NCBI GenBank assembly: GCA_027576995.1
Contig: JANBQC010000042.1
Span: 19,036 to 83,035, forward strand
DNA: 64,000 bases
Source: Dimargaris cristalligena
Lineage: Eukaryota > Kickxellomycota > Dimargaritomycetes > Dimargaritales > Dimargaritaceae
Reading direction: 5' to 3'
Part shown: one piece after another, positions 20,541-32,250 of the stretch
How the letters are laid out: the number at the start of each line of letters is the position of its first letter
How positions within the stretch are numbered: the first letter of the stretch is position 1
Notes under the pieces: model-generated
The model's input: only the letters and a program-made list of their open reading frames with translations
The model's database searches: none
What the model was told of the DNA's origin: nothing
Made by a program: the position numbers and the translations under genes

Positions 20541-21947
20541 CTAGGTGACTTCGGGAAATTCCGCCGCATCCCAACGCCAGATCCGTACGCTGTTGTCTAG
20601 TGAACGCGTATTGCCTTCGTCGTCATCATCGTCATCATCATCCAGGGCCTCCCGTTGGCCCGAACAGGTGGCCATGAGAGGCAGAGTTGGGTGGAATTGG
20701 GTGGCACCTATAGCATCATGGTGGCCCGGAAATGATTGTACCAGGAGGGGATCCTTAGTGACCGGTTGGGCCTGGAGCGGTCCGCTAATATCGTAGATCT
20801 GAACCGTTCCTTCCCGGGTACCGCTAGCCAGAAATTGGCCCGTCGGATCCACGTCAAAACTAATGCGCTGACTTGTACCGAGCGTCCGATCAATACAAAA
20901 CAGGAACTTCCCCGTTTGGCGAATATCCCAGCAGAATACTGAGTAGTGGGTCCGACCGGTCAAATAGAGGTAATTGCCGCAGGGGGAGAACTGACATTGA
21001 CTCAGACCGTTGCCGATGGGCGGTCGTTTGAGATGGAGCAGGGCACCGGGGGCCGTGTCGGCGTAGAGGCCCACGGAATTGCTGAACGTGCCTACGGCGT
21101 AGAGCCCCGATCGGTCCGGATTAAAAGCTATGGTGGATACGATACCCTTCTGCCCGGCCTTACTGTTGCGGGTAGGGGTGAGGCGGACCGTTTGCCGGGC
21201 CATCCCCGGCCGCTGAACGTCGAAAATATGGATCGCGTCGTGGTAGCCGGTATATAATGATTGGCCGTCAGGGTGGAACGCCAGCGCATACGCCGCAATC
21301 TTCTGCCCCTTGTCATCTTCAGCCCAGTAGGTTGCCTGGACCTTGCCGGTGTAGGCATTCCATAGGTGAACCGGGTGATCACGGGTGGACGAGACAAAAC
21401 ACCAGGTGGACGGGTGGTAATAATCCACATGGGGGTACCAGTCCAGGGCGAGAATGCCATGGCTCTGTCGGAGGCATTGGAAGGCTTCGAGGGGCTCTGG
21501 TGAACCAGTAGCAGCGGCGGTAGTCAGCGTATCGGTGGGGAGCTGGAAGACCCGGGCGCACTGGTCATTGGAACTAGTCAAAAGAAATGAGCCATCGGGT
21601 GACCAGGTCGCCCTTTGGAAGAAGTTATTGTGCTGACCGCTATTTAAAGTGGGAAGGGGGGAGGAGGGGCTTCCGTCAGAATTGGGCAGTGAATGTTGTT
21701 GACCCGGGCGATTCGAAGGGGGATGGAGTCTTAGTCCCTCGGCCACGGTAGTATTGAACCGGGCGCCCGTCGAGGCGCTTAGAATGGGGCGGTCTCCAGT
21801 CGGAGAGTATAGTAGAGCTGGCCAAGGTACGGCTGACCATGGTAGGCCACTGGGCTGGTCATTGGGGTCAGAGCTCTCGAATGCGGGTGCGAGAGAACTT
21901 GGATCAGTAGGGGCGGAGTCGACTGCATTGGATTCCAGCGTTTCCAT
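20541..21947 (-). CDS. WRAP53: WRAP53/TCAB1-family WD40 protein
   Basis: A 468-residue beta-propeller of the telomerase Cajal body protein family, which binds the CAB box of H/ACA scaRNAs and telomerase RNA and brings them to their nuclear site of action. Family-specific segments are visible. The first blade has ATWSPDGSFLLTSSNDQCARVF. The STRDHPVHLWNAYTGKVQATY segment corresponds to human 'DNPIHIWDAFTG' with 'IRATYRAY'. Also present are GIVSTIAFNPDRSGLYAVGTFS, LYLTGRTHYSVFCWDIRQTG and QRISFDVDPTGQFLASGTREG. A near-C-terminal run of eight aspartates followed by Glu splits the last blade. The Met at 21947 is the first of the frame. The gene is divergent to the ASCC1-like gene. Yeast Swt21 is a remote relative, and the similarity here is closer to the animal protein. 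Confidence 0.93.
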   Translation of the reverse strand: METLESNAVDSAPTDPSSLAPAFESSDPNDQPSGLPWSAVPWPALLYSPTGDRPILSASTGARFNTTVAEGLRLHPPSNRPGQQHSLPNSDGSPSSPLPTLNSGQHNNFFQRATWSPDGSFLLTSSNDQCARVFQLPTDTLTTAAATGSPEPLEAFQCLRQSHGILALDWYPHVDYYHPSTWCFVSSTRDHPVHLWNAYTGKVQATYWAEDDKGQKIAAYALAFHPDGQSLYTGYHDAIHIFDVQRPGMARQTVRLTPTRNSKAGQKGIVSTIAFNPDRSGLYAVGTFSNSVGLYADTAPGALLHLKRPPIGNGLSQCQFSPCGNYLYLTGRTHYSVFCWDIRQTGKFLFCIDRTLGTSQRISFDVDPTGQFLASGTREGTVQIYDISGPLQAQPVTKDPLLVQSFPGHHDAIGATQFHPTLPLMATCSGQREALDDDDDDDDEGNTRSLDNSVRIWRWDAAEFPEVT

Positions 21948-22264
21948 GGTGCATTTTCGAGGCCAAGAGTGTGTAAACAGAGGAGACGTATAGAGAACAA
22001 GCCGAGTTGGTAGGCCTTGGGGTGTAGAAAGCCAGCCGGTCTCTGAAGTTTACCCCAGAAGTCTACCTCTGACCGATGTTACGGTAGCTGAAGAGTGGTG
22101 GTCACCCCCCCCCTGGTAATTTCCTTCTCCGAGTTAATCATCCACCAGGCTCTACTTACTCACCGACACCTTTTATACCTTCCAACCATTGCCTACCGCT
22201 TGCGGTCCACCGCGCTATCGTTTTCTTCTGGATTCCCCCACCCGACCTTTTCGGCGTCCTTACT
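21948..22264. promoter_or_regulatory. Shared divergent promoter of WRAP53 and the ASCC1-like gene
   Basis: 317 bases separate two start codons facing away from each other. The stretch holds the 5' leaders of both genes. No clear TATA box is seen for either direction. Confidence 0.5.
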
Positions 22265-24360
22265 ATGAACCATATCAAACTACTCACTGTCCAGGGTCGC
22301 ACATACCGGGTATTCAGCCCACCAACTAACCCCCCAGCTCCCCGCAAGCCCCGGGCTCTTTTTAGAACCGAGACCGACACCGACTCGCCACTATGTTCAG
22401 CCGGCCCCTCGGAAAGTTCGGCAGGTAAGTCGGTTTCCGAACCATTGGGTATCACATTGTTACTTGATAATCAGTATCACTCTCGATCGGTTCTTGGGAG
22501 AAGAAAAACGACCCATGCGAAAGCAAACGCCCAAGTGGTATCATCGACTCATTATCGAACATACTAGGGCGAATGTACCTCGAATTTCTCTGCTGCTACT
22601 GGGTCCATTTACCATACTGCCTTAGGACCATCCGCCATATCCAATGATCGTACCGAGTTGCAACCCGCCGACCGGAAAAGCCCCTCCAGAGTAAGTACGA
22701 TTCGAATGGTGACTAGCCTCAACCCTTTTTACCACTCGGCCCCCATTGGCCTACTCTCTTTACTCCAGAATCACTAAATGTAAATAATCAACCTTGCATT
22801 AATACGACTTATTTATCCATGCCGTTAACTTTGTATAATATATCCGATTTGGTTAGGCCAGTGGTCCCTTTACCCATTTCATATCCTTGCCGCTCAAGGA
22901 GAGGGCCCTACAGGACAAGGTCCGCCTCTTTCGCGAAGCCGCTCTAAACTGCTACCGCAACTCACCCGCGGTCGCTACGGAATTGGTCGACCCCGCTGAC
23001 CCTAATCTAGGTCCACTGGAACTCAACCCCCGCCTTTACATGCGTAGTGAGCGCGTCCATCTAACCATCGGCATGCTTCGGCTCTCCAGCCCGGAGGAGA
23101 TGGAACAGGCAAGCGAAACGCTCCGGTCTTGCTCAGCCACCATCTACGACCTACTCGGAACCCGGTCTCTGGTGATTCAGCTGGAAGGACTCCGGATCAT
23201 GAAAGGCACGCCCGGTAAGTGAATACTAAGTATGCTGTTGCATAAACTACTCCCATTTTCCCTGGGATATTGTGGTATAAGTTGTTCACCAATATTAGTA
23301 GTGGGAAGGAAGAAGGGGTCAAGGGGTGCGAGTCCAATGCGATCGATATCGACGTTATCGGTCCTGGGACACAAATGTGCCTTCATTTTATTTGCTGCTG
23401 CCATCGACTTTTTGAGCTGGAGATCTCTGGGGCATTTGGATCCCTTTATCTCTTAATCTCCATTATGGAATACTGGGTCCGCGCTATTCAAGGCTGCTGC
23501 TGTGCTGACCGTAATCCCAGGTTTCCTAAGCAACATCCAGCGACGATTCTAGCCTCTGTCTATCGGCCGAATCTTAGTTTAATCACTCTCCAGTCCAATG
23601 CTATCAATACTAAATCACACAACTTACTTGGACACCGCCCACTTTCTCAGACCCTTATTAACACCTTGGGGCCGGCTATTACCGCTGTGCATTTTTCTAT
23701 TTGACTCTAGACCACTGCAAAGTACTTTATGCGGCCGTCAAGGATGACAGTGAAAATCGGCTGAAACAAGTCTGCCAACACCTTCTGACAACCTTCAAGA
23801 ATGCCGGATTCTTGGTTTCTGATGACATCGTGGAACTCAAGGTATCTGAAACATGTCTTCCATACCCCTTATTCATTGCCACTTACCCCTTTGCCAATTG
23901 GGCCGATTGCTGAATGGTCCCGAAAGTATTATGAGAAAAACTTTATCGCCTTTTTATAGACAAAGTATGTCATTACCATACTTTAGCGAATCGACTAAAC
24001 ATTAAAAAAAAGGCGACTGGGCTTCGTGCTGCACATTACTCGCCCTTCTTTGCGACTAACGAATCCATAACGAAACCTGTTCTGCGACCTGATACAATCA
24101 TCGTCTATACCCCCATCCATCTCCCACCCCATTAGCTGCATGCCACCCTGGCTAATACGACTTTTCTTCCACGCTCGGTGGCCAATAGTCGTAAGATCTC
24201 CGTGGGTCAATTGGACTTTAATGCCCGACCTATCCTAGACCAGTTGGGTGACTACAACTTCGGTACTACCCGAATTGGCCGCATACAGATTGCGAAGTGT
24301 GCATCGTTTGACCCCGATGACGGATCATATATCAGCATCTGCGACGTCTTGCTACCCTAG
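22265..24360 (+). CDS. ASCC1-like protein (AKAP7/2'-5' RNA-ligase-like domain), four or more exons
   Basis: A member of the ASCC1 family, a subunit of the activating signal cointegrator complex that works with the ALKBH3/ASCC3 repair helicase. The first exon (22265-22424) gives LLTVQGRTYRV, like the conserved N terminus, and ends at GTAAGT. The best-supported part is an exon 22857-23214 (GPFTHFISLPL; then RVHLTIGMLRL), joined in phase 1 to 23711-23841 (DHCKVLYAAVKDD), joined in phase 0 to 24136-24360 (LHATLANTTFLPRS, ending CDVLLP). The joined product carries both H-x-T-type motifs of the phosphodiesterase fold (HLTIG and HATLA). A middle exon 22568-22690 is plausible (ends CCAGA/GTAAGT) but does not fit the phase of exon 1, so the 22425-22856 structure is unresolved. 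No KH domain is visible, although animal ASCC1 has one. The family call is strong and the 5' model is weak. Confidence 0.82.
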
Positions 24361-27300
24361 CTGGGCTTTATGCACATGCTCACACCTCATTACCAGATAA
24401 TTGGCGGGGTGTGGTGGTGGTTTGGCGCTGTGTAGGGCTAAATCTACTATAAAATAAATATATGCGGATATAGTCCGGCGGGTGGCCAGGAATGAAGGGC
24501 AAGATCCTTCTTTGTTAGACCGTAGCTCAACTGAGACATTGTCATTCAACGTGCCACCGGTAACTTCGGGCCACGGCTATGCTTTGAAGGGCCATAATTA
24601 ACATCAGCCAGTAGGATTGGTGCACCACCCCCTCTTCAAGCTGGCGTAATATACTGGATAAAGAGGTAAAGCAGACAGGGAAATGAAACTGCGGATTTGA
24701 ACGACAAGTTAAGGTATAAAGGGCCTTGGTAGCAGGTTCAGTTGGTCTTTCGGACTTCATTCGTTTGTGTTCCATAACATAGCCGCACTGTCCTAATCCT
24801 TTAGAGAACTATTGGAGTAGCTGGTTGGGTTAATGTGTATGCCGCCCCCAAGTAACTTAGCACTCTTAAGCGACAGCACTGCGGTAGTTAGCTCTACGTC
24901 CTTTGGCTTTAATATACTTTGTCATCTTATAATAAGGAAATGCAGAACCTAAAATAATAAGGGCCAAGGTGACCAGTTACTTTAAATACCCCAATTCCCC
25001 TTTGCCTAATAATAATCGGGTTGGTGATTATAGCCGGCTGGTTTAGCCGTCTTTTAGACTTCAAACGCTATTCCTGCTTAAATAAGGGCACTCGGCATAT
25101 TTCCGCAGCAAGAGTGAGCTCCGGCTGTGCTATATGGTCGTATAGTACTTGAGGAGATCTAACTAGGCCTTCTATTCCACCACATCTGCGGCAATCAACA
25201 AGATTGGTGACTCTCGCTATTATCACTAACGACCTCCGCCCTTAATCAAAGAAAATCTAATATTCAGTTCAGAGCAGAGCAGAGCAGTGTTGTATAGGGC
25301 AGTCTTTTTTATGCGCAAGTGAAGATGTTTGAAAATATCGGCCTTCAGAGGCCTACACCTTCCCCAACCGGCCGCAGGTTTCAATATTATAGAAAAGGCA
25401 GAGGTTGGTAATTTTCGCCAAATCCAGCTCTTTTAATATCTCGCATGTTCTAATTTTGTGCTATTCGCCGGCTAATTAAATATTTGGATGCAATTCAAAC
25501 CAGCCGTATAAGGTTTTACATAATACATGTATAGGTGAATATGCGGGAGAATAGCCCTTAACCAGGAATATTGGCCTCATCCAATGGATTTTTCGTTATA
25601 CAGCCTGGATGAACGTCTCCCATATAAATTATGCATGGCCTCATCGTATCCCCCTTATTTCTAACTCTCTAGCCCGGTCAGCTACTGGGTACAGTCAGGT
25701 GGTAGTTTCAACTCCCGAAACTGCGGGTTTACTAACCGACCATGGGCCATTATGTACCACTGGAGAATACCGGCCATCATAGCTTCTAACTATCAAGGTG
25801 TTCATCTTTTATTACGGCATCAGCAACTTTAGCGGCCGACTGGGCGATCTTAGCAGTCGTAGTTAATCTTTTCAAATATATTTTAATTCAGATGGTATAT
25901 ACACCGCCCCAAGATTAGACCTGGCGAAGTAAAGATGTATTTTGAAAATTGAATAGCGTAGAAGCCTAGTCTAAGGTTCTAGATATTGGTCCCAATAGCA
26001 CAATAGTGATGTCTGAACTGGGGTATTTGGAGCATAGCTTGGCTCCTACACTATTGTATCGGGGTTTAAGGCACCGCTTTTCACACGGTAGGTGATTCCA
26101 CTAAAACAAGTATACTAGGGCTGCTTTATAGGTATCCACTCCGCTTGGTCATTAGAAAGCTGAGTTACATACCCTGCTTTAACGGGACACTGGGGCTGGG
26201 GGATCGGCAATTGGATTACGGGCTTGCCTGACGGACTAGCACCCATCACCATAGCCCAATTCCCTATATTAGCCAATGTGTCATTCTTGGGAGAACGCAA
26301 TCTAACCTCCTCCCTCTCTCCTGCAGCACTGGGGTCTATTATACCCTCGTTGCTGTGTACATATATACCCTATAACTATAATTGGTATTAAAATAAGCCG
26401 CGAGAGGCATTGTAATTTCATCTCTTTAATAGATGCTCGCGAAGCAAACGCGTGTGGGGTTTTCTTTCCCTTTAAAATTACCAGCTGCAACTTCATTTTC
26501 ATTATACTGGCGCAGTACCGAAAATTAAGAATGACTGGGTTGGTGGTGTAACGGGGCGGTCGAGATGAACCGGGGATTTACCAATTGGGCTTCGGTCCAA
26601 AGGGGGAGGAATAAAATCGGAAGATTCTTAAGTGGAATTGAATTAGTAAAGTTTAGATAATTATTTTATTGAAACACAAGCCTTATCCGAGTTTCCGGGC
26701 CCCATCTTTTGTTTTATACTTTTGGCTCGATCGTCTTTTCAGTGACCATGGTTATTGTTCGCGCTCCGCTTGGTGCCGGCCCGGGGGAGATCTGGTCACG
26801 TGAGGGGGGAGATTCGTCGGGTTGGGGACTCATCGTACGGTTGCAGTGGCAAACACAGTCGAACTGTTGACTATTCCATAGAAATAATGCTAACTATAAA
26901 GAAATTGGTGAATAAAGATGCACCCCGTTTGGACTGAGTTCAGAAACCCGATATTTACGTAAATTCACCAATCACTTCTAAGCTGATATCACGCAGATGG
27001 ACTCCCTAATTCATTCGACTGTTCTCAAGCTTAACTCTATGGTAACCCCCCCCCATGTGGCTGATTAGCACCGCCGCGGCCTAGTTTACGCATTTACAGT
27101 TCACCTTCACCATGACTTTTTAATGTAATTTCCAGGAAGTTTCTTAGCCCATGCATTAAACTAGATTATATATAATATATACTTCACTAAAACTATAGCT
27201 AGACTATTTTTATTGATGCACACGCGGGTTTCGGGGTAAAAAAAAGCCGAGTTTAACGGGTATGGCTATAATAAGTACCCCTGTACCAAAGCATTTGCAA

Positions 27301-27544
27301 CAACAATATCCTAATATTTACACAATATAGATTCGCAGAAGGCGATTGAAATTTTAAAAGAAAACGAGATATAAAAATGATATTAAATAACCTATAGTTG
27401 ACTGCCTGAGACAATATTATTGCGAATGGCAGATTGGCTAAAAGAAAAATTGTTCGTTTCTCCAGTGAGCCCCCGTTTTGACCCGTCGATATTCGAAGTA
27501 TGCCAAGTAACTAAGTGGCTAGTTCAGACGGAGTTAGCTGCAAA
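24361..27544. other. 3.2-kb intergenic region with no recognised gene
   Basis: AT-rich DNA between the ASCC1-like and Q/N-rich genes. It contains a short GAGCA tandem near 25275 and one copy of a dispersed repeat (25500-25632, listed separately). Open frames are short and without protein character. I see no RNA gene. Confidence 0.6.
25500..25632 (+). repeat. Dispersed ~145-bp repeat, copy 1
   Basis: Shares the core GGATTTTTCGTTATACAG, followed by CTGGATGAAC and TCTCCC, with copies at 54121 and 63675. The similarity extends about 80 bases upstream of the core (ATTC..CCAGC.TATAAGG.TTT.CAT.ATAC.TGTAT). Copy 1 is closest to copy 2, and both lie in intergenic DNA in the same orientation. It is too short to code. 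It is probably a non-autonomous mobile element or a conserved non-coding element. Confidence 0.75.
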
Positions 27545-28632
27545 TTACTGGACGGTTGTAGTGGGACGGTTCCAAGCGGACCCGTTGACCTGGTTCTGGT
27601 AAAGCGGATGGGCATTGCTGTTAAGATACTGGGTGTTCTGGGTGTTGCCAATAGGGGCGCCCTGGTGAGTAGGCTGTCCGTTCAGAGTAGGTGGCTGGCC
27701 ACCGGCCTGGTTAAGCTGGTTGACCGGAGGATAGCCAGAGTAATGGTTCTGTTGACTAAAGACGGTATCAAACTTTTGGTTCTGAACGGGCTGGACATTA
27801 ATGTGTTGATGGTTCTGAACGGGCTGAGGACCATTGTACAGGTGGTTCTGAATGGGCTGGTACTGAGAGTAGGGAATGTTGCCATTGGGTTGCTGACTAT
27901 ATTTGTTGGGTGGGTTGTAAGAAGCACCTGAGGGAACGGCAGAGTAGGAAGGATAGTCTGTCTTTTTGCCTGAATCCGACGACGTTCCACTGTTCTCCCC
28001 ATTCGGAAGAGTCAAGGGCTTGGCTAAGGGAGCATTGGTGCCCGAAACTGCTGTCTTGGAGGTGCCGGTGTTAAGATCCCCGACGATACCATTAAAGCAT
28101 TCCTGAAGCCACGCCAAGGCCATTTCATCCACTTTCTGTTTGAGGTCAAGTACAAGAGCGAGTCTGGGGCTTGGTCCTGAGTCCCAAGTAATCCCGAAAC
28201 GAACTTCTGGACTGCTCGGCCGCGAGTTTGATATTTTCCACTGCTTTAGGATTGGTATTGTCGATTAATCTCGGAGTAACGCCTTCTTTTGTTTGAATCA
28301 GCGCAATGTTCACTCTATCTTCAACCGGAGTCGTTGGCAAATCGCTTTTTTTTGGTGGCTCTATGGAAAGCAGCATGAAGCTTTTCAAAACCCTCTATTT
28401 GAAACCAGATACCGTTGCCATTGTTTTCACCCTGTTTGACTTGCGATTTTAGCGCATCCAACACTTTTTCACGGCGCAATATATGCGATACTGATAATAT
28501 ACCTTTACCTTTGGGGTTATAGAGCGTCTTGCACATGTACGGGTTCGTCGCCAAAGATTTATTTATCGTAATCGTGTTTTTGGCGTTTGACCAATCCGGC
28601 TGGGATTTGGGGGTGGCTGAACCGGAGGACAT
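27545..28632 (-). pseudogene. Frame-disrupted gene with Q/N-rich C terminus
   Basis: Three overlapping frames on the minus strand read like one protein. Frame A (28632 down to 28321) starts MSSGSATPKSQPDW and includes GIWFQIEGFEKLHAAFHRA. At a run of eight A's (28346-28353) it goes out of frame, and removal of one A would continue in frame B (KKSDLPTTPVEDRVNIALIQ, to 28146). A second shift near 28200-28140 leads to frame C (LALVLDLKQKVDEMALAWLQ, then a Gln/Asn/Pro tail with repeated PVQNH/PIQNH units, stop at 27545). Frame A is open further upstream to 28716 without an ATG. The two shifts could be sequencing indels, unrecognised introns or true decay. A TATA-like element lies at 28923-28931. 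The protein family is not recognised. Confidence 0.55.
28346..28353 (-). other. Homopolymer A8 at the frame A/B break
   Basis: On the minus strand CACC is followed by eight A's and GCGATTTG. The upstream frame uses ACC AAA AAA AAG, and the downstream frame needs one base fewer. This is a typical place for a sequencing error, slippage mutation or programmed frameshift. Confidence 0.7.
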
Positions 28633-28922
28633 GCTTACGCCGGCGAAATGAGGGCGATTATAGAAACAACGTTGACCTTCATAGTGGGGCTGGGCGTAAA
28701 AGTTCAATTGGATGGGGAGCTAAGCTGAGAGGAAGGCTTCGTGTGAGGGGAGGTTTGTAAGCACCAATAGACTGGAGACGGTGCGGCGAATAAGCAAAAA
28801 TAACAACAATATACGACAATGGTAAATGTCTAAGTTCAGGGAAATACACTTGGGGGGAAGGCAAAATAAAACTACTTTGTCAAGTGAGATGTTGATAAGC
28901 GTCCTAGGGGGACTCTAGCCAC

Positions 28923-28931
28923 GTATTTATA
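28923..28931 (-). promoter_or_regulatory. TATA-like element upstream of the Q/N-rich gene
   Basis: The minus strand reads GGTTATAAATACG about 290 bases upstream of the ATG at 28632. A 15-codon upstream reading frame (28682-28635, MKVNVVSIIALISPA) opens between them and ends just before the main ATG. Confidence 0.4.
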
Positions 28932-30600
28932 ACCGAGTGTCCCAAGAAATATCTAGGGTTATACACCCCCCCCTTTCTTTCGAATTCGACGAAACAGCCC
29001 TTTTCATCAACCCCAAGTATCCATCAGGTGCAGCCATTGGTGGTTAAACTTTTGATTCCGTCGACTACCCGACTACCCGACTTTCCAGCTTTTCTTATCC
29101 TGGCCATTTGCTATTGTAATACACAGGGATACGGGGAACATAATAATGGGTGGCTACGTAGAGCCAATGGAGTTGGGTGTAATCAAGTCTGAACTTCGAA
29201 TGAGGTGGTCATTGGCCCCTGGCGTATTCCGCGATGGTCACCGATTGAACCGACCCCCTTGCGGAACAAGGCATAGCACCCGAGTCCCTATTCGAGCCCC
29301 CCTCTACTTATTCCAAACGGCCGGTTTACGGGAGAAACGCTGCACTATGGACGAATTCCATTGTGCCTGTCTAGGGCGTCAGTTGAAATGGAAACCGTAA
29401 ACAATATATGGAGGAAGTACATTTTAAACCAATATCATCCCTCGCATCAAACAGATTTTGCATATTAGGGCGGGTCTGAGCCTTACCAATATACAGCGCA
29501 CTTTCGCGAATAATTATATTTTACGGTTTAGTTACGCGCCTATCCGGGACCGTGATCACTGCGCTATAAAACTAGTGACCATATATAATTGTACGGCTTA
29601 GATACTGCCTCCTGCTTTTCGAGACTCGGCAAAGCCGCCTGTGTCTTATTTTTAACACGCTATAAAGCTAATGAAAATTATTACTTATCGAGGAAGGGAT
29701 ATACACTTCAGTCAGAGTGGATAAAACCCCGGATTCGTTTTTGCGCCGGGTAAAATAATGAAAAGACAGCCCGCGGGGTTTAGGGGTATCGAGAATGCCA
29801 AGCCGGGAATTTAACGAACCCATGCACGAAGGGGAAGCTAAACTCTTGTCATAATGAGTGAAGGCAGGCAAGGGTCGCCCAGAAGTCGTGTTTCCCCAAC
29901 TCCCTCTACGGGGCTGGCCTGAGTATTAAGGGGGATTATTCGGCAGACTACTGCTTTCCTCCCTACCCATCCCTATTCCCCGTCAACTATATCCCTATTG
30001 GTGTAAACAATGGGATCATTGAATGAAAAAACCTCTTGTACTGGCAATTCATGGATAGTAGGATTGGAAGGTTAGTGGAGGCCGAATCCTCCACCAGTCA
30101 CACCATACATCGCCTATGTTACAGTTCTAAGGTGGGGGAAAGCCAGTTAAATGTCGCGAAAGTACTCACGTTGTCCCCGAGGTTGTATTTCTATATTTAG
30201 CCTTGCATCGGATCCCCCGCTCTTGGCTTCACTTATCCACCTTCAAAAAAATGATGCCATTTTTTAGGAACTCTCGCCTAAAAGAAACCTCACTGGTCCT
30301 TTCAACCCATTCTATACCTAATTCCTATTTTCCATAGAAGGCACTATCCATTCTCCCATTCACTGATATTTTGCCACAATTGAAAAGTGCACAAGACCTA
30401 TCTAGTCGCTGGCGGAGTATAGGCCAAGCTCTCTCGATATGAAATTCACATTGTTATATCCGTTGGTATAGAATCAGTGTGGCATTCGAGATGGAGGTCG
30501 TTAATTGTAAATGGGGGGGAGGAGTGGTTGGCATTATTCCGGGCCGCCAGTGGTTGTCAGTGGTTGTCAGTGGTACTCATAGTGGGATGAGACACTCTTT
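28932..30600. other. Intergenic region, normal CpG content
   Basis: AT-rich sequence with ordinary CpG frequency and no credible coding frame. Short tandems are present: a repeated GACTACCC unit near 29060 and an AGTGGTTGTC unit repeated two and a half times at 30549-30575. Confidence 0.5.
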
Positions 30601-32250
30601 AAATGGCTACCAGGGCAACCAGGCATACTATTTACACACTTTCCTTACTACTATTTTAGTAATGACCAAGAGGTCTAACCCATTATTCAAAATGCACTTC
30701 ACCCTGATCAACTTAAGCATTGCTTGTTGGTAAATAATACACTTTTATAAGGCACATACAGCCCATTGTCTTTTAGTGGATGCACATTCCCCATTTGCTG
30801 GACTTCTGGGAATTCTGTGCTACCCATTTGGAGTGGCCCGAAGCTGCATGAGGTCTTTTTCTTGTGATTGATAGGGAAAAACACAAAGGCCGGTGAGTTG
30901 TCCAACTGCTTTTGTAGACACCACACTTGGACTCCCTTGAAGGGATGGAGTAGTAAAATATCGGCCTATCTCATCCTTTTTATCCACCAAATGATAAAAT
31001 TTTGTTAATTTTGTTAAACCAAGGCTATGTCTTGAAATACTCTTTCCCTAGCATCAAATGAAATGAGTTACATATAACTAAGCCCTTACAATAATGAGAG
31101 GGGATACTAGGCCAAAAGATGCACTAGTGTGTTTATCCATTACATATGCCATGGGGTAGGAGATTTTGGAAAACAGCTTAATGGGGATGGGTTGGAGTGT
31201 AAGTGCAGCAACTTGTGAACACTCTTACTCTTTGAAACATCCGTCAGTGGGCATTGTAGTATAACCCACCTGCATTAGCCCCGCCCAACAGATGCACTAT
31301 AGATTCATCACCAACCCAAAACAAACTTACTCATTGATCCGAAAAATAAGCCAAGGCCTGTCACCCCCTTTTACATTTAACTAAGCTGAAAGTGATATCA
31401 TGTCCACATTGGCACTCTTGCTATTCATACACCCCTCACTGTCACAAACCAGCCTGTCCACTGACATTCATACCCTTGGCTGGCCTACCTAGTAGCACCA
31501 ACCACCCCAAGGTATTAAGTTACACCTAGCCATATGAATTCATCCACATAAAACACTAATAATATAGAGCCCCTGAAATTGGTGATGCTATGATAAGTAG
31601 CTGAGTTATGGTCTCTCCAGGTACATCTAGCTTGGAACAGCCAACCAAGTCCTTGTTGACCTTTATCCATACTATGAATGTCACCTGGGTTAACTGCTCT
31701 TAGTCTATCAAGAGTCCTGAGGATAGGCTTCTAACAGTAGGCAGGGCTTAGGCTCGGCCAAGTAGGCTACTAGCATTAGGGAGGGATTGGTACTAGCCAA
31801 TAAAGAATGAGTACAGGCTAATGCAAGGGACATGCAGTGGGCACACTTACTGGCTAATATAATGGGTGAGTATATAAGGAGTTTATTGATGTAACTCTGG
31901 GGGTAAGAAATAAGCTAAGGAACTGAACCAGTCCCAGAGGGGCCTGGTTATTTATACAGGGGGACTACTCATAATGAGGGGTCCCTAAGGGAATGGGATG
32001 ACTAAAGAAGAGATGAGGGTTGGCATTTCAACCAGATGGGCTTGCTTTCAGAAGACTCTCACTAAGAGAGGAGGGTCATTAGATCAGCTGGTGGAGTATG
32101 GTGTGAGAAGCATTGGGACCCAGTCATAGTGGGTTATATAGTTGAGGGAGGGGTAATATGGTGCTATAGGGCAATAGGATGGGATGATCAGTATTCTGTA
32201 TTTAGGAAGGATTAGGCAGGCCAATAATGGGGTTGGGGGTGGGAGTTCCA
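30600..32250. other. CpG-depleted block, probably a decayed element
   Basis: By eye I count about seven CG dinucleotides in roughly 1.65 kb at near 44% GC, where about 80 would be expected. TG and CA are frequent. Both edges are sharp: dense CpG resumes before 30,600 and after 32,250. No intact frame is present. A 72-codon minus-strand frame (30708-30926) is the longest remnant. The pattern fits long-term cytosine methylation and deamination of a transposon-like insert. Confidence 0.65.

Noticed and set aside
30708..30926. 72-codon minus-strand frame at the edge of the CpG desert
   Set aside because: Short, without a start context or recognisable family. It may be a remnant of a mobile element but cannot be called a gene.
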